From: Prolixibacteraceae bacterium
GTDB taxonomy: Bacteria; Bacteroidota; Bacteroidia; Bacteroidales; Prolixibacteraceae
Length of the DNA stretch: 8,015 nucleotides
Direction of reading: 5' to 3'
Assembly (NCBI GenBank): GCA_003450125.1
Contig: DMFR01000354.1
Coordinates: 1-8,015 of the forward strand
Position 1 is the stretch's first letter. Every line of letters starts with the position of its first letter. The notes below the pieces were generated by a model. It was not told where the DNA came from. It was given only the letters and a program-made list of their open reading frames with translations, and did not search any database. This document shows, piece by piece, positions 6,869-8,015 of this stretch. The translations under genes and the position numbers were made by a program.

Positions 6869-6928
6869 CTATTAACTTTTTCAAAATCATGGTAATCAGT
6901 TAATCACAAAAATCATAGTTCAGAGTTA

Positions 6929-8015
6929 TTATTCATACCTCAACGACTCTACCGGATTTCTCGTTGCCGCCTTCCAGCTTTGCCAGCTCACTGTAAGCAA
7001 TGCAATACCCAATGCCAGCAAGCCAGCCAAAGCGAAGATCCACCAACTCAGGTCGGTTTTGTAAGCAAAACTTTCGAGCCATTTGTTCATGGCGTAATAT
7101 GCAATGGGGCAGGCGATCACAAAAGCGGTTACTACCCATTTCACAAAGTCTTTGTTGAGCATGATTAAGACTTCGGAGATACGGGCGCCGTTGACTTTGC
7201 GGATGCCGATCTCTTTGGTCCTGTTTTGGGTTATAAAATAAACCATTGCCAATAAGCCCATACTGGTTAGAATAATTGATATAATTGAAAACCAGCCTAA
7301 CATTTTTTGTGTTCTGATCTCACTTTTGTATAAACCATCATAGGTCTGATCCAAAAATTGATATTCAAAAGGTATTTTACCATTATTCTTCATGCAATAA
7401 TCTCTTATTGAATAGATTGCAGCCTCGTAATTCCCTGTTAGTTTAAATAGGATTATGCCATTATCAGGGTAAAAATTAGCCTTAGTGTACAGGCAAGGCT
7501 TGACTTCCTGGTCAAGTGATTTTGTGTTAATATCTTTTATAACCCCTTTTATTGTCAGATATTTATTTTCATTGAGGTCAAAAACGGTTTGTCCGGTATA
7601 GGGAGGGTTAAGCCTTAATTGTTTTGCCGCTGTTTCATTTATTATACAATCCTGAATAGTGCTGTTCGAATAATCAAAATTATGCTCCCCTTCCAGAAAC
7701 TTGATTTTCATTACATTGAAATAATCTTCGCTGATTTCCACCATTTCCCCGTGTACCCTGTTGTCGGGATTCTCCTGAGTGTACATACTCCCGCCTATTT
7801 CAAATTCACTGGGCAAACAACTTTGAAATGCAATCCCTTTAATATTTAGATTATTTAGGAGTTGTTCCTTTAGCTGTTTAAGGTTTTGGAGATTATTAAA
7901 TTCGCCTGTGGTATGTATATAAACCATATTCTCTTTATCAAAACCCAACTGTTTTGTTTTGAAAAAATTGACCTGCTTCTGCATAGCAAATACTGTTATA
8001 ATCAGGATAATTGCT
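6929..8015 (-). CDS. FtsX/MacB-family ABC permease, 5' part beyond the window
   Basis: The frame stays open to the right edge, so the ATG at 7984 is internal. The codons before it (AIILIITVFA) continue a membrane helix matching TM5 of the paralogs. The visible 361 residues comprise the end of that helix, the LGFDKENMV motif shared with the interrupted paralog, the second periplasmic domain (about 20-225 counted from that methionine), three membrane helices (about 229-252, 281-298 and 313-333), the cytoplasmic signature NRTKEIGIRKVNGA (254-267) and terminal NPVESLRYE. It is an inner-membrane component of a MacB/FtsX-like complex with unknown substrate. Its last ~55 residues are nearly the same as those of the next gene downstream, which follows after 60 bases and is probably in one operon with it. 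Confidence 0.92.
   Translation of the reverse strand, partial: AIILIITVFAMQKQVNFFKTKQLGFDKENMVYIHTTGEFNNLQNLKQLKEQLLNNLNIKGIAFQSCLPSEFEIGGSMYTQENPDNRVHGEMVEISEDYFNVMKIKFLEGEHNFDYSNSTIQDCIINETAAKQLRLNPPYTGQTVFDLNENKYLTIKGVIKDINTKSLDQEVKPCLYTKANFYPDNGIILFKLTGNYEAAIYSIRDYCMKNNGKIPFEYQFLDQTYDGLYKSEIRTQKMLGWFSIISIILTSMGLLAMVYFITQNRTKEIGIRKVNGARISEVLIMLNKDFVKWVVTAFVIACPIAYYAMNKWLESFAYKTDLSWWIFALAGLLALGIALLTVSWQSWKAATRNPVESLRYE

Overview
The window looks like a chromosomal segment of a Bacteroidota bacterium, probably from a Bacteroidales/Marinilabiliales-type lineage, though rank below phylum is a guess. The support is moderately AT-rich DNA, start codons without clear Shine-Dalgarno sequences, two good matches to the Bacteroidota sigma promoter (TTG-N19-21-TAnnTTTG), and a cluster of large (~770-800 aa) MacB/FtsX-type ABC permeases of the duplicated kind common in that phylum.

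Left part, plus strand (1-1440). A possible C-terminal tail of a gene that begins left of the window is followed by a promoter and a two-gene unit. That unit encodes a 240-aa uncharacterised protein with a HEAT-like helical segment and a 98-aa thiamine-binding (UPF0045/MTH1187/YkoF-like) protein. A tRNA-Arg(ACG) gene follows, with its own promoter and a strong hairpin terminator.

Right part, minus strand (8015 down to 1595). Three paralogous FtsX-family permease genes lie head to tail: one cut by the right window edge (6929-8015), one full-length but interrupted by an in-frame TAA (4547-6868), and one intact gene of 793 aa (1595-3976). The first two are 60 bp apart and probably co-transcribed. 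The third is separated by a 570-bp gap and probably has its own promoter. No ATPase or periplasmic adaptor gene is visible, so the partners must be encoded elsewhere, perhaps just right of the window. By family, such permeases do not form a channel but couple cytoplasmic ATP hydrolysis to periplasmic movement, in export of peptides or lipoproteins or in cell-envelope control. The substrate cannot be told from the sequence.

The most unusual items are the single nonsense codon splitting the middle permease, which aligns with a CAA glutamine codon in the intact paralog, and the 570-bp gap, which holds a 13/14-bp hairpin and a perfect 18-bp inverted repeat whose arms each contain a doubled CCGACA unit. 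I found no convincing new multi-gene system, CRISPR array, transposase or phage gene.
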